Source: CAYJGN01 sp964369635
Lineage (GTDB): Bacteria > Bacillota > Clostridia > Oscillospirales > Ruminococcaceae
Assembly: GCA_964369635.1 (NCBI GenBank)
Contig: CAYJGN010000033.1
Coordinates: 1 to 21,571, forward strand
Reading direction: 5' to 3'
Length of the DNA stretch: 21,571 bases
This document shows positions 1 to 6,957 of the stretch, piece by piece. The stretch's first letter is position 1, and each line of letters begins with the position of its first letter. Under the pieces are notes generated by a model. It searched no databases. It was not told the origin of the DNA and saw nothing but the letters and a program-made list of their open reading frames with translations. The translations under genes were made by a program, and so were the position numbers.

Positions 1-1074
1 TTCAAGGTCTTTTTTGCCCTCTCCGTCACTCGAAGATAGTTTTTCTCGACCGTCGCTCCAAGCGGCTTTGCTTCCGCTTTTATATATCGCATATTCCTCA
101 CCAAAACGCTCTTTTGCATCTGTCAGTGTTTCGAGTTTGTAGACTATCTGTTTTAATAGATCAAATGCTGTCTGTGAGCGGGCGGAGTTTCCGCTCGCAA
201 AAAAGAAGGTTTCATTTTCGGATGAAAGCCGCTCACGAAGCTTTGCCATAACGGTACTCTTACCGCTTCCAGCAACGCCTTGCATTAAAAAGAGGTTTGT
301 TTCTGGCTTTTTAATTTCAGTTTCTATCGCTTCAAGGACAGGGTATCTTGCCGAAAACTGCGCCGCTTTCTGCTCGGCAAATAGAGCAGCTGATATCTCT
401 TCTCGCTGCTGCCAAGATAAATCCTTTAGTTTTTCAAAGTCCCGTGCAAAGAGGTTTTTAACATCTTCCTCCACCATATCTGCAAAGTTATCAGGAACAG
501 ATAGCCCCTCTGCCTGTTCATTCCATTCACAAGAGTAGCTTTTTACCAGAGCGCCCGAAGCTTTGATTTTTTCTTTGAGGGTCTGCAATTTCATCTCGGT
601 ATCAGGATCGAGCTCTATATATGCACCCTGCATATCTACGGGGATATCATCGCGTTTAAGCGGTTCTCTGAAATAGAATAGACAGTGGGATAGATCTGCA
701 TTCTCACCAAGCGCACCATACTCAATTTCAAGCTCGGTAACGCTTTTCTCATAGTCATGTAGTGGGTATTTTTTGCTGTCTGCCGCTGTTTTCAGAAGCT
801 CTGCTGGCGGTATCCACCCATATCTCTCACCGACAAGTACTATCATATATGGTCTTGTGTTATCTATCTCATCAAGGCAGACGGAAAGCACCTTTTTGTT
901 TCCTTCTTCACTTCCGAGCTCTGCGGTATTAACGCCCCAGCGCAAATCTATAAAGCGGATATTTTCACCATATTCTCTTGCATATACATTTAAATTTGGT
1001 ATTACCTTTTGTGCTAAGATATCACGCTCACTTTGCATATCTCGAAATGTACTTGATACAAATATTGATTTCAT
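1..1074 (-). CDS. DUF4062 / P-loop NTPase (STAND-like) protein, 3' end outside window
   Basis: Open frame of 358 codons from an ATG at 1074 to the left edge, with no stop, so the gene is cut by the window. The first ~90 residues match DUF4062: FVSSTFRDMQSERD at 5-18, DLRWG at 43-47 and VGERYGWIP at 81-89, then TELEIEYG at 113-120. A Walker A motif, GVAGSGKST, lies at 266-274 after a helical linker. This order (DUF4062 then a NACHT/AAA-like NTPase) is known from large STAND proteins such as NPHP3, TEP1 and NWD1 and from bacterial homologues of unknown role. The missing part should hold the rest of the NTPase and usually a repeat-rich sensor region. The start is set by GGAG at 1080-1083 region (AAGGAGCGCAAA then ATG). 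It is monocistronic at its 5' end, with its own promoter. A role in signalling or phage defence is inference from architecture only. Confidence 0.85.
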   Translation of the reverse strand, partial: MKSIFVSSTFRDMQSERDILAQKVIPNLNVYAREYGENIRFIDLRWGVNTAELGSEEGNKKVLSVCLDEIDNTRPYMIVLVGERYGWIPPAELLKTAADSKKYPLHDYEKSVTELEIEYGALGENADLSHCLFYFREPLKRDDIPVDMQGAYIELDPDTEMKLQTLKEKIKASGALVKSYSCEWNEQAEGLSVPDNFADMVEEDVKNLFARDFEKLKDLSWQQREEISAALFAEQKAAQFSARYPVLEAIETEIKKPETNLFLMQGVAGSGKSTVMAKLRERLSSENETFFFASGNSARSQTAFDLLKQIVYKLETLTDAKERFGEEYAIYKSGSKAAWSDGREKLSSSDGEGKKDLE

Positions 1075-1100
1075 TTTGCGCTCCTTTTTTCTGACTGCTT

Positions 1101-1132
1101 GCATGGCGGACAGCCGCAAGGACTGCCCATGC
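1101..1132 (-). repeat. Leader hairpin before the DUF4062/NTPase gene
   Basis: The minus-strand RNA can pair GCAU with AUGC at the ends and GGGCAG with CUGUCC (one G-U) inside, topped by CC/GG and a four-base loop UUGC. It lies between the 7-nt repeats and the ribosome binding site, so it does not cover the start codon. No U-tract follows, so it is not a simple terminator. Confidence 0.55.
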
Positions 1133-1147
1133 GTTTGTTCTCTAATT

Positions 1148-1189
1148 CTGATTTCTGACATCTGGCTTCTGAACTCTGTTCTCTGTTAT
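1148..1189 (-). repeat. Six degenerate 7-nt repeats (plus-strand CTGNNNT) in a leader
   Basis: On the plus strand CTG recurs at exactly 7-base intervals (1148, 1155, 1162, 1169, 1176, 1183), each unit reading CTG plus four variable bases that end in T. The tract covers the transcription start and early leader of the DUF4062/NTPase gene. The inner bases vary (ATT, ACA, GCT, AAC, TTC, TTA), so it is a phased, degenerate repeat and not simple slippage. Function unknown. Confidence 0.7.
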
Positions 1190-1216
1190 TATAACCTTAT
1201 AATATTTTTTCCGCAA
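1188..1216 (-). promoter_or_regulatory. Sigma-A promoter of the DUF4062/NTPase gene
   Basis: On the minus strand TTGCGG (1211-1216) is followed after exactly 17 bases by a perfect TATAAT (1188-1193). Transcription would start near 1181, giving a leader of about 105 nt before the ATG at 1074. The promoter lies just past the ackA terminator, so the gene is transcribed independently of ackA. Confidence 0.7.
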
Positions 1217-1250
1217 CAAAAAAAGCTCCCAAAAAAGGAAGCTTTTCTTT
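1217..1250 (-). terminator. Terminator of ackA
   Basis: Immediately after the ackA stop the minus strand reads AAAAGCTTCC, a T-rich loop, then GGGAGCTTTTTTT. The A/T-rich stem followed by a T run has the form of an intrinsic terminator, and its position right behind the stop codon supports this. Confidence 0.75.
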
Positions 1251-1258
1251 ATTAATTA

Positions 1259-2452
1259 TTACATTTTTTCGACTGTGTCTCTCGCTATCATTATCTCTTC
1301 GTTTGTAGGGATTACATAAGCATCAACCTTTGAGTCTTCTGTCGAGAATTTCGCTATCTTTCCATTCGCCTCTTTACAGAGCTCATCTGTAATTTTAAGG
1401 CCGAGGAACTCAAACTCCTCGCATATTGCTCTTCTTATTCTGTTGTCGTTCTCGCCAATTCCGCCTGTGAAGCAGATAGCGTCAACACCACCCATAGCAG
1501 CTGCGTATCCTCCGATAAATTTCTTTATCTGATACACAAACATATCAATTGCAAGCTCAGCTCTTTTGTTGCCCTCGTTTTTAGCTTTTGTTAGATCTCT
1601 AAAGTCACTTGAAACACCAGATATTCCAAGAACACCAGACTGTTTATTCATCATATCGCTCATCTCATCAGGAGTTTTGCCCTCTTTGTTTGCGATATAT
1701 GTTACAACTGATGGATCAATTCCACCACTTCTTGTTCCCATAAGGAAACCGTCAAGAGGGGTGAATCCCATTGAAGTATCGTAAACTTTACCATCTTTAA
1801 TAGCGGCAAGTGAGCTTCCGTTTCCAAGATGACATACAATAAGCTTCGAGCCTTCTCTTGCTTTTTCTGTAACTTTATAGTATCTGCGCATTACAAATTT
1901 ATGGCTTGTCCCGTGGAATCCATAACGGCGGATATGGTATTTTTCATAATACTCATAAGGCAGACCAAACATAAATGCTTTTTTCGGCATAGTCTGGTGG
2001 AATGATGTATCGAAAACACCAACCATCGGTTTCTCTTTGCCAAAAACATCAATACTTGCGCGAACTGCCGCAAGCTGAGGCGGTATATGAAGAGGGCCGA
2101 GCTCTGTCATAGTATCAAGTGTTGCTAAAACTTCATCGGTTAGAAGAACAGATTCTTTGTACTCCTCAGCACCATGCAGAATTCTATGTCCCACAGCTGA
2201 TATTTCATCTACGCTATCAATAACTTTTGTCTCACCGGTTGTTAGAAGCTCAACAACATTCAAAAACGCTTCTTTATGGGTTTTCATCTCTTTTTCGATT
2301 TCTACCGACCCACCGCCGACAGAAGTATGGCCTATTTTGCCGTCAATTCCGATTCTTTCGCAGTTACCTTTTGCTATAAGTGTTTCCCCGTCCATATTTA
2401 TAAGCTGATACTTCAGCGACGAGCTGCCCGCATTGATTACTAAAACCTTCAA
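1259..2452 (-). CDS. ackA: Acetate kinase
   Basis: Cytoplasmic acetate kinase, acetyl phosphate + ADP to acetate + ATP, the last step of fermentative acetate formation, reversible for acetate use. The 397-residue length is typical. All signature sites are visible: NAGSSS at 7-12, GHRILHGAE at 88-96 with Arg90, FDTSFHQTMP at 147-156 with Asp148, YGFHGTSH at 177-184 with His180, HLGNGSS at 208-214, RSGGIDP at 241-247, GGIGEN near 330 and the NEE metal site near 384-386. The start codon is TTG at 2452, with AAGGGGAG seven bases before it. Phosphotransacetylase (pta) is not next to it, unlike in many bacteria. It is divergent from tmcAL and followed by its own terminator. Confidence 0.97.
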   Translation of the reverse strand: MKVLVINAGSSSLKYQLINMDGETLIAKGNCERIGIDGKIGHTSVGGGSVEIEKEMKTHKEAFLNVVELLTTGETKVIDSVDEISAVGHRILHGAEEYKESVLLTDEVLATLDTMTELGPLHIPPQLAAVRASIDVFGKEKPMVGVFDTSFHQTMPKKAFMFGLPYEYYEKYHIRRYGFHGTSHKFVMRRYYKVTEKAREGSKLIVCHLGNGSSLAAIKDGKVYDTSMGFTPLDGFLMGTRSGGIDPSVVTYIANKEGKTPDEMSDMMNKQSGVLGISGVSSDFRDLTKAKNEGNKRAELAIDMFVYQIKKFIGGYAAAMGGVDAICFTGGIGENDNRIRRAICEEFEFLGLKITDELCKEANGKIAKFSTEDSKVDAYVIPTNEEIMIARDTVEKM

Positions 2453-2499
2453 TTATACTCTCCCCTTAAATCTTTCTTTTTACTTGCTTTTTTAAGTCC

Positions 2500-2520
2500 A
2501 AATACTATATTATAGTATTT
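2500..2520. promoter_or_regulatory. 21-bp perfect palindrome in the ackA/tmcAL divergent promoter
   Basis: AAATACTATA (2500-2509), one central T, and its exact inverse TATAGTATTT (2511-2520). It overlaps plausible -10 boxes of both directions. Plus: TTGCTT (2484-2489), 18 bases, TATTAT (2508-2513) toward tmcAL. Minus: TTGATA (2530-2535), 17 bases, TAATAT (2507-2512) toward ackA. Either it is an operator shared by both genes or the symmetry arises because two -10 boxes overlap back to back; in either case the promoters should compete. Confidence 0.65.
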
Positions 2521-2553
2521 AGAAGAAAATATCAATAGATAGGAGCAATATTT

Positions 2554-3699
2554 TTGAAAATTTTCGGCATAATAGCAGAATTTAATCCTCTTCATAACGG
2601 ACATCGCTATCTGATAGAAAAAACCAAAGCAGAAGGCGCTGATTTAGTAGTCGCTGTTTTGAGTGGCGCTTTAGTTCAAAGAGGGGAATTTTCATATATT
2701 TCAAAATGGGCAAGGGCTCGCAGTGCAATAGGATGCGGCGTTGATTTGGTTTTAGAGCTACCTTGCGTTTATTCCTGTGCATCTGCCCCTTTTTTCGGTG
2801 GTGGAGCAATAGAAATTTTGCATAAAATGGGTTGCATTGATGCTATATCCTTTGGAAGCGAGAGCGGAGATATTTCCCTTTTAAACGATGTTGCTGCAGC
2901 ACTTGCAAACACTTCTGAAAACGAGCAGATAAAAGCTCTGCTGAAAAAAGGAGCAAGCTATGCTAAAGCTGCCGGTAGCATCCATAATCTTCCCCCAAAT
3001 GATATACTTGCCACAAATTATATAGCGGCAATAAATAAGCAAAAAAGCGATATTTTACCAATTCCGATAAAAAGAGTAGCCGTTTCGCATGATAGCTTGG
3101 AGGTCTTGGATAACTTTACTTCTGCTTCAAATATCCGCTCCTCTATCGAGAACGAACAGGATTTTTCAGCATTTTTACCGAAAACAGCTTCAGAAATCAT
3201 AGATAGCGAACTTTCTGCAGGCCGGACTATTGATAAAAAAGCGCTTTTTATTGCCATAACGACAACTATACTAACAAAATCACCAGAAGAGCTTCGGGAG
3301 ATATTAGATATTACAGAAGGACTCGAATACCGAATAATTGATGCATGTAAAACCGCTGTCGACTATGACGATTTAATCTTTAAGATAAAGTCAAAGCGAT
3401 ATACCCTATCCCGAATTCGACGAATTTTGCTATATATTTTAATCGGAATCAAAAAAGGTGTTTATCAAAGTGAGCAGAGCGGTGCTCGTATTTTAGCTAT
3501 TGGAAGAGGTGGCGATAAAATTTTAAATGCGGCGGATAAAAGTTTCAAACTAACTGCATCAGCCGCAGAACTTTTAAAAACCGATGAAAACTACCGATAT
3601 GAAAATATTGCTTGCGATTTGTTTTCAATGCTCTGCAAAAACCCATACGAAAGAGCGCAAAATTATACCCAGCAGATTATTAAGCTTACAAATAACTAA
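2554..3699 (+). CDS. tmcAL: tRNA(Met) cytidine acetate ligase TmcAL (YlbM family)
   Basis: Member of the nucleotidyltransferase family of B. subtilis YlbM/TmcAL, which activates acetate with ATP to acetyl-AMP and transfers acetyl to cytidine 34 of elongator tRNA-Met (N4-acetylcytidine), helping AUG reading. Seen here: GIIAEFNPLHNGH at 5-17 with the HxGH-type HNGH site, then SGALVQRGEF near 37-46 and a TSASNIRSS stretch near 190, both typical of the family. The 381 residues are close to the family's usual length. Start is TTG at 2554, with AGGAG at 2541-2545 eight bases upstream; there is no better ATG nearby. It is divergent from ackA. No clear terminator separates it from guaA, but guaA has its own promoter. 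Confidence 0.92.
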   Translation: MKIFGIIAEFNPLHNGHRYLIEKTKAEGADLVVAVLSGALVQRGEFSYISKWARARSAIGCGVDLVLELPCVYSCASAPFFGGGAIEILHKMGCIDAISFGSESGDISLLNDVAAALANTSENEQIKALLKKGASYAKAAGSIHNLPPNDILATNYIAAINKQKSDILPIPIKRVAVSHDSLEVLDNFTSASNIRSSIENEQDFSAFLPKTASEIIDSELSAGRTIDKKALFIAITTTILTKSPEELREILDITEGLEYRIIDACKTAVDYDDLIFKIKSKRYTLSRIRRILLYILIGIKKGVYQSEQSGARILAIGRGGDKILNAADKSFKLTASAAELLKTDENYRYENIACDLFSMLCKNPYERAQNYTQQIIKLTNN

Positions 3700-3740
3700 A
3701 ATGAAGCGTTAAAAAGGGAAAAAATCGGAAGAAAAGTCAA

Positions 3741-3769
3741 TTTCAACATTCGACAAAAGATGATAGAAT
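3741..3769 (+). promoter_or_regulatory. Putative guaA promoter with a Spo0A-box-like site
   Basis: TTTCAA (3741-3746), 17 bases, then TAGAAT (3764-3769) preceded by the extended -10 motif TGA. Inside the spacer lies TTCGACA (3749-3755), the reverse of the Spo0A box TGTCGAA. Bound there, Spo0A would be expected to block the promoter. A seven-base match can arise by chance in a window this size. Confidence 0.5.
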
Positions 3770-3798
3770 TATAGTATAAATAGTTTTGGGAGGATTTT

Positions 3799-5331
3799 AT
3801 GAATCGTCAGCTTATAGTTGTCCTCGATTTTGGCGGACAGTATAACCAGTTAATTGCAAGAAGGGTGCGTGACCACGGTGTTTACTGTGAGGTTATGCCC
3901 TATTCAACATCAATAGAAAAGATACGCGCAGCAAACCCAGTTGGAATTATCTTCACAGGTGGCCCGAATAGCGTTTATCTTGAGAACTCACCGAAATGTG
4001 ACCCCCAGATTTTTGATCTCGGCATTCCGGTTCTTGGGCTATGTTATGGCGCTCAGCTAATGGCGCAAACGCTCGGCGGCGAAGTTGCGACTGCCGATAT
4101 GCGCGAATTTGGCAGAACAGCTATGGATATAAAGGAAACAAGCCTTGTATTTAACGGAGTCGATAAAACTTCTACCGTTTGGATGAGCCATACCGATTAT
4201 ATAAAAGAGTTACCAGACGGTTTTAAAATTACCGCCACGACCGATAGCTGCCCTGTTGCCGCTATGGAGAATACCGAGCGCAAACTATATGCTATGCAGT
4301 ACCACCCTGAGGTTAATCATACAGAGTTTGGCAAAGAGATGCTGCTCAATTTCCTTGTGAGCGTCTGTGGATGTGTTCGCGACTGGTCGATGGAGAGCTA
4401 TGCAAAAACAGCAGTCGAGGAGCTAAAGGCAAAAATAGGCGACGGCAAGGTTATTCTTGCGCTATCAGGCGGCGTCGACAGCTCGGTTTGTGCAAAACTG
4501 CTTGAGCGTGCTTGCGGTAAGAACCTATTCTGCATCTTTGTTGATAACGGACTTATGCGCAAAAATGAGGGTGACGATATCGAGGCTATTTTCGGCAGTA
4601 CCGACCTTAACTTCATAAGGGTTGATGCTGAAGATATTTTCCTATCGAAACTCGCTGGAGTATCGGAGCCTGAGCAGAAGAGAAAGATTATCGGCGAAGA
4701 GTTTATCCGCGTATTTGAGCGTGAGGCTCAGAAAATCGGCGCTGTTGATTTCCTCGCACAGGGAACAATTTATCCAGATGTTATCGAAAGTGGCGCTGGG
4801 GACGCCCACGTTATAAAAAGCCACCACAATGTTGGAGGTCTTCCTGATGTTGTTGATTTTAAAGATATAGTTGAGCCGCTACGTCTACTCTTTAAAGACG
4901 AAGTGCGCAGACTTGGAACAGAGCTTGGCCTACCCCAGCATCTTGTGAACCGTCAGCCTTTCCCAGGTCCTGGACTTGGAATACGCGTTGTTGGTGAGGT
5001 CACAAAAGAGAAGCTTGATATCGTCCGTGAGGCTGATTTTATCTTTAGAAGTGAGCTTGAGGCAGACGGTATAGCAAAAGAGCTTGGACAATATTTTGCG
5101 GCAATTACCAATATGCGAAGCGTTGGCGTTATGGGCGATTTTAGAACCTATGACTACGCACTCGCACTCAGAGCGGTCACTACAACCGACTTTATGACAG
5201 CAGAATTCGCAAAAATCCCATACGAACTGCTCGATAAAATATCAACGAGAATCGTAAACGAAGTCCGCGGTATAAACAGAATTTTATATGATATAACTGG
5301 AAAGCCGCCTTCAACGATAGAAATGGAATAA
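3799..5331 (+). CDS. guaA: GMP synthase (glutamine-hydrolysing)
   Basis: Converts XMP to GMP with ATP and glutamine, the last step of guanine nucleotide synthesis in the cytoplasm. Two-domain single-chain form of normal length (510 residues). The N-terminal class I glutamine amidotransferase has Cys82 in GLCYGAQ and His169/Glu171 in QYHPEV. The ATP pyrophosphatase P-loop LSGGVDSS is at 222-229. The C-terminal dimerisation domain has the conserved SHHNVGGLP, PFPGPGLGIR and closing KPPSTIEME. The ATG at 3799 is preceded by GGGAGGA (3788-3794). There is no purine riboswitch in the short upstream gap. A strong terminator follows, shared with the converging ccdA-like gene. Confidence 0.98.
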   Translation: MNRQLIVVLDFGGQYNQLIARRVRDHGVYCEVMPYSTSIEKIRAANPVGIIFTGGPNSVYLENSPKCDPQIFDLGIPVLGLCYGAQLMAQTLGGEVATADMREFGRTAMDIKETSLVFNGVDKTSTVWMSHTDYIKELPDGFKITATTDSCPVAAMENTERKLYAMQYHPEVNHTEFGKEMLLNFLVSVCGCVRDWSMESYAKTAVEELKAKIGDGKVILALSGGVDSSVCAKLLERACGKNLFCIFVDNGLMRKNEGDDIEAIFGSTDLNFIRVDAEDIFLSKLAGVSEPEQKRKIIGEEFIRVFEREAQKIGAVDFLAQGTIYPDVIESGAGDAHVIKSHHNVGGLPDVVDFKDIVEPLRLLFKDEVRRLGTELGLPQHLVNRQPFPGPGLGIRVVGEVTKEKLDIVREADFIFRSELEADGIAKELGQYFAAITNMRSVGVMGDFRTYDYALALRAVTTTDFMTAEFAKIPYELLDKISTRIVNEVRGINRILYDITGKPPSTIEME

Positions 5332-5340
5332 AAAAGCAAC

Positions 5341-5369
5341 AAAAAGGACAGCGAAAGCTGTCCTTTTTT
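5341..5369. terminator. Bidirectional terminator between guaA and the CcdA-type gene
   Basis: AAAAAGGACAGC, a GAAA loop, and GCTGTCCTTTTTT form a 12-bp stem with A run on one side and T run on the other. It can end guaA transcripts on the plus strand and the thioredoxin/CcdA operon on the minus strand. Confidence 0.92.
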
Positions 5370-5405
5370 ACCGGTTATTTTAAATTGTATCCGATTTAAA
5401 TCTTT

Positions 5406-6095
5406 TTAAAATGCGAGGTAGAACATATAAAACCCTATAAGCATTATCGCTATTCCCATAACTATCTTGAGGATTTTTCCGAATTTGCCGAAGTTTTCGC
5501 TTTTAGATAGCTTCGATACAAAGCCAACAGAACTACCTGCAATAACTGCAAGTATTCCATGCCCTATCGAATATAGCAGTAGGAGTACGATGCTGTATAG
5601 AAAATTCTCACTCGATGCAACCACCGCAAGAAGCGCTATAAGGACAGGAGTTGAGCAGGGGGAAGAGAAAACACCGCCGAGCATACCCGCTATGAGCGCT
5701 CCGATATATCCTCGTTTTTTGTTTTTTGAAATAAGATAGCTCGATGGGATTATCTCATAAATTTCAAAAGTTTGAAGTGCCATAAGCATCATCAAAACGC
5801 CGAGAACTATATACCAAATACTACTGCTGTTTCCAAGCAGACTTCCTGCTGTCGCCGCTATTACTCCAAGGATTGTGAATGTTATCCCGCTACCGACCGC
5901 AAATGTTAGCGATAATAGAAGTGCGCTTTTAGTATTTTTACTACCACTTGCGCCAACATATCCAACAACAAGCGGAACTGTTGAGAGCGAACAAGGGGTG
6001 AAAGAGGTTAAAACTCCGGCTAACAGCGCTAAAAATGGCGCTATCAGACTGTTTTCATAAATCAGATTCGATATCCCTTCAAGCATTGCATCCAT
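5406..6095 (-). CDS. CcdA/DsbD-type transmembrane thiol electron carrier
   Basis: Integral membrane protein of 229 residues with about six hydrophobic segments, in the CcdA/DsbD-beta family that moves reducing equivalents from cytoplasmic thioredoxin to thiol proteins outside. The two redox cysteines sit in their usual contexts: FTPCSLSTVP (Cys35) in the first membrane segment and SSPCSTPV (Cys147) in the fourth. The ATG at 6095 directly abuts the TAG of the upstream thioredoxin gene, so the two are translationally coupled, with GGGGGC inside the upstream gene as a possible ribosome site. No cytochrome c maturation genes (ResB/ResC) are nearby, so the likely partner is the adjacent thioredoxin, not haem ligation. 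Confidence 0.92.
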   Translation of the reverse strand: MDAMLEGISNLIYENSLIAPFLALLAGVLTSFTPCSLSTVPLVVGYVGASGSKNTKSALLLSLTFAVGSGITFTILGVIAATAGSLLGNSSSIWYIVLGVLMMLMALQTFEIYEIIPSSYLISKNKKRGYIGALIAGMLGGVFSSPCSTPVLIALLAVVASSENFLYSIVLLLLYSIGHGILAVIAGSSVGFVSKLSKSENFGKFGKILKIVMGIAIMLIGFYMFYLAF

Positions 6096-6605
6096 CTAAA
6101 CATCAGCCCCCATATCCAAAAGTATCATATACATCTCCTCTTCGGTAAGCCCGCCTTGATGAACGGTGAAGAGATGCTCTTCTGTATCAGGGTCTACATA
6201 CATGATGAATTTAATCGGAAGTGTTTCACTCGGGGTATAGGGTTTACCATCAGACTCAACTATAACCTGCGTTGGTATCGTCATAACCGGATAACCATCT
6301 GCACCATTTTCATTTACCCAAACATCGACAAACTTGATAATAGCCTTGCCCTGTGTGTCTGCATTTACATCTTCAAGTACAGGCGCCATCTCAATACATG
6401 GAATACACTCAGTCGCACCAAAATCAATGATTATAGGTATGCCGTAATTCGAGAGCGCTTCTATATCCACCGATGAAGCATGAAGTGCAAAATCGTCCCC
6501 CTCTTCTATGACAACATCATTTTCTTTGCGCACAAACCAAATCACCGCAATAACAGCTACCATAAAAATCGGCAAAACAATCTGCAAAATTCTCTTTTTA
6601 TTCAT
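6096..6605 (-). CDS. Membrane-anchored thioredoxin-like protein
   Basis: A 169-residue protein with an uncleaved N-terminal membrane anchor at about residues 5-25, then a thioredoxin fold exposed outside. The active site is GATECIPCIEM, a CIPC pair at Cys67 and Cys70, and the cis-proline loop is TIPTQ. I chose the ATG at 6605 because GAGGTG lies six bases before it; the in-frame ATG at 6623 would add six residues but has no ribosome site. It is the first gene of a two-gene operon with the CcdA-type gene, which would keep its CIPC pair reduced. The acidic region after the anchor and the D/E-rich C-terminal half fit an extracytoplasmic domain. Its target proteins are unknown. Confidence 0.88.
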   Translation of the reverse strand: MNKKRILQIVLPIFMVAVIAVIWFVRKENDVVIEEGDDFALHASSVDIEALSNYGIPIIIDFGATECIPCIEMAPVLEDVNADTQGKAIIKFVDVWVNENGADGYPVMTIPTQVIVESDGKPYTPSETLPIKFIMYVDPDTEEHLFTVHQGGLTEEEMYMILLDMGADV

Positions 6606-6641
6606 ATTGCACCTCAAAAACATATCAAAATCTTTTTATAT

Positions 6642-6670
6642 ATTGTATCTAAAACATCAATAAATGTCAA
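6642..6670 (-). promoter_or_regulatory. Consensus promoter of the thioredoxin-CcdA operon
   Basis: On the minus strand a perfect TTGACA (6665-6670) is followed after 17 bases by TACAAT (6642-6647). Transcription would start about 30 bases before the thioredoxin ATG at 6605. It lies downstream of the small-RNA terminator, so the operon does not depend on that unit. Confidence 0.85.
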
Positions 6671-6705
6671 TATGAAACCCATTTTTTATTTTAACTATTT
6701 CTCAA

Positions 6706-6826
6706 AAAAATAAAAAGCAGTGACCCTACATCACTGCTTTTTAATGACCTAATAAATCGTACCGGAGAGAAGCTCGTTCGCGCCATAAGGCGCCTCTCCG
6801 CTACTGCTAACTTTATAATAATCGTT
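6706..6826 (-). ncRNA. Putative orphan structured small RNA (about 120 nt)
   Basis: A minus-strand unit with promoter, folded body and terminator but no ORF. The body pairs GGAGAG (6794-6799) with CUCUCC (6764-6769). GCGCC-UUAU-GGCGC (6780-6793) stacks directly on the 5' side of that stem, leaving a 10-nt bulge GAACGAGCUU on the 3' side. A terminator hairpin ends the unit. I compared the visible core with riboswitch classes I know (fluoride, THF, preQ1, TPP, c-di-GMP, guanidine, Mn, ZTP), 6S RNA and SRP RNA and found no match. It could still be a leader for the thioredoxin operon, but that operon has its own consensus promoter 70 bases further on. Function unknown; ends are estimated. Confidence 0.55.
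6712..6742. terminator. Terminator of the putative small RNA
   Basis: AAAAAGCAGTGA (6712-6723), a seven-base loop, and the exact inverse TCACTGCTTTTT (6731-6742) make a perfect 12-bp stem. On the minus strand it is followed by a long run of T. No protein gene ends here on either strand, which is the main reason to see a separate RNA unit. Confidence 0.85.
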
Positions 6827-6832
6827 TTATCT

Positions 6833-6841
6833 ATTATAGCA
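6833..6841 (-). promoter_or_regulatory. Extended -10 promoter of the putative small RNA
   Basis: The minus strand reads TG-C-TATAAT, a perfect -10 box (6833-6838) with the TGN extension (6839-6841). No good -35 box lies at 16-18 bases, which is usual for extended -10 promoters. Expected start near 6826. Confidence 0.6.
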
Positions 6842-6957
6842 TACCAACAAACTCAAAAGTTAATTATCGCAGAAATGTTGTAGTTTGCGTTATATTTATG
6901 CATTTTTACCGCGATGAACACTAATTTTTTATTATTTTTCACAAAATAAATTACAAT

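Noticed and set aside
1148..1189. The 7-nt repeats as a CRISPR array
   Set aside because: Units are far too short, have no spacers, and no cas gene is present.
773..1255. Long plus-strand frame opposite the DUF4062/NTPase gene
   Set aside because: It has no ribosome site, reads like an antisense of the DUF4062 codons and then of the repeat leader, and matches no family.
3700..3798. Purine riboswitch before guaA
   Set aside because: The gap is under 100 bases, with a promoter near its end and no conserved purine-riboswitch core.
6706..6826. The small-RNA unit as SRP RNA, 6S RNA or a known riboswitch
   Set aside because: It lacks the GGAA-tetraloop/AGCAG core of SRP RNA, is too short for 6S RNA, and lacks the core motifs of riboswitch classes I can recall.
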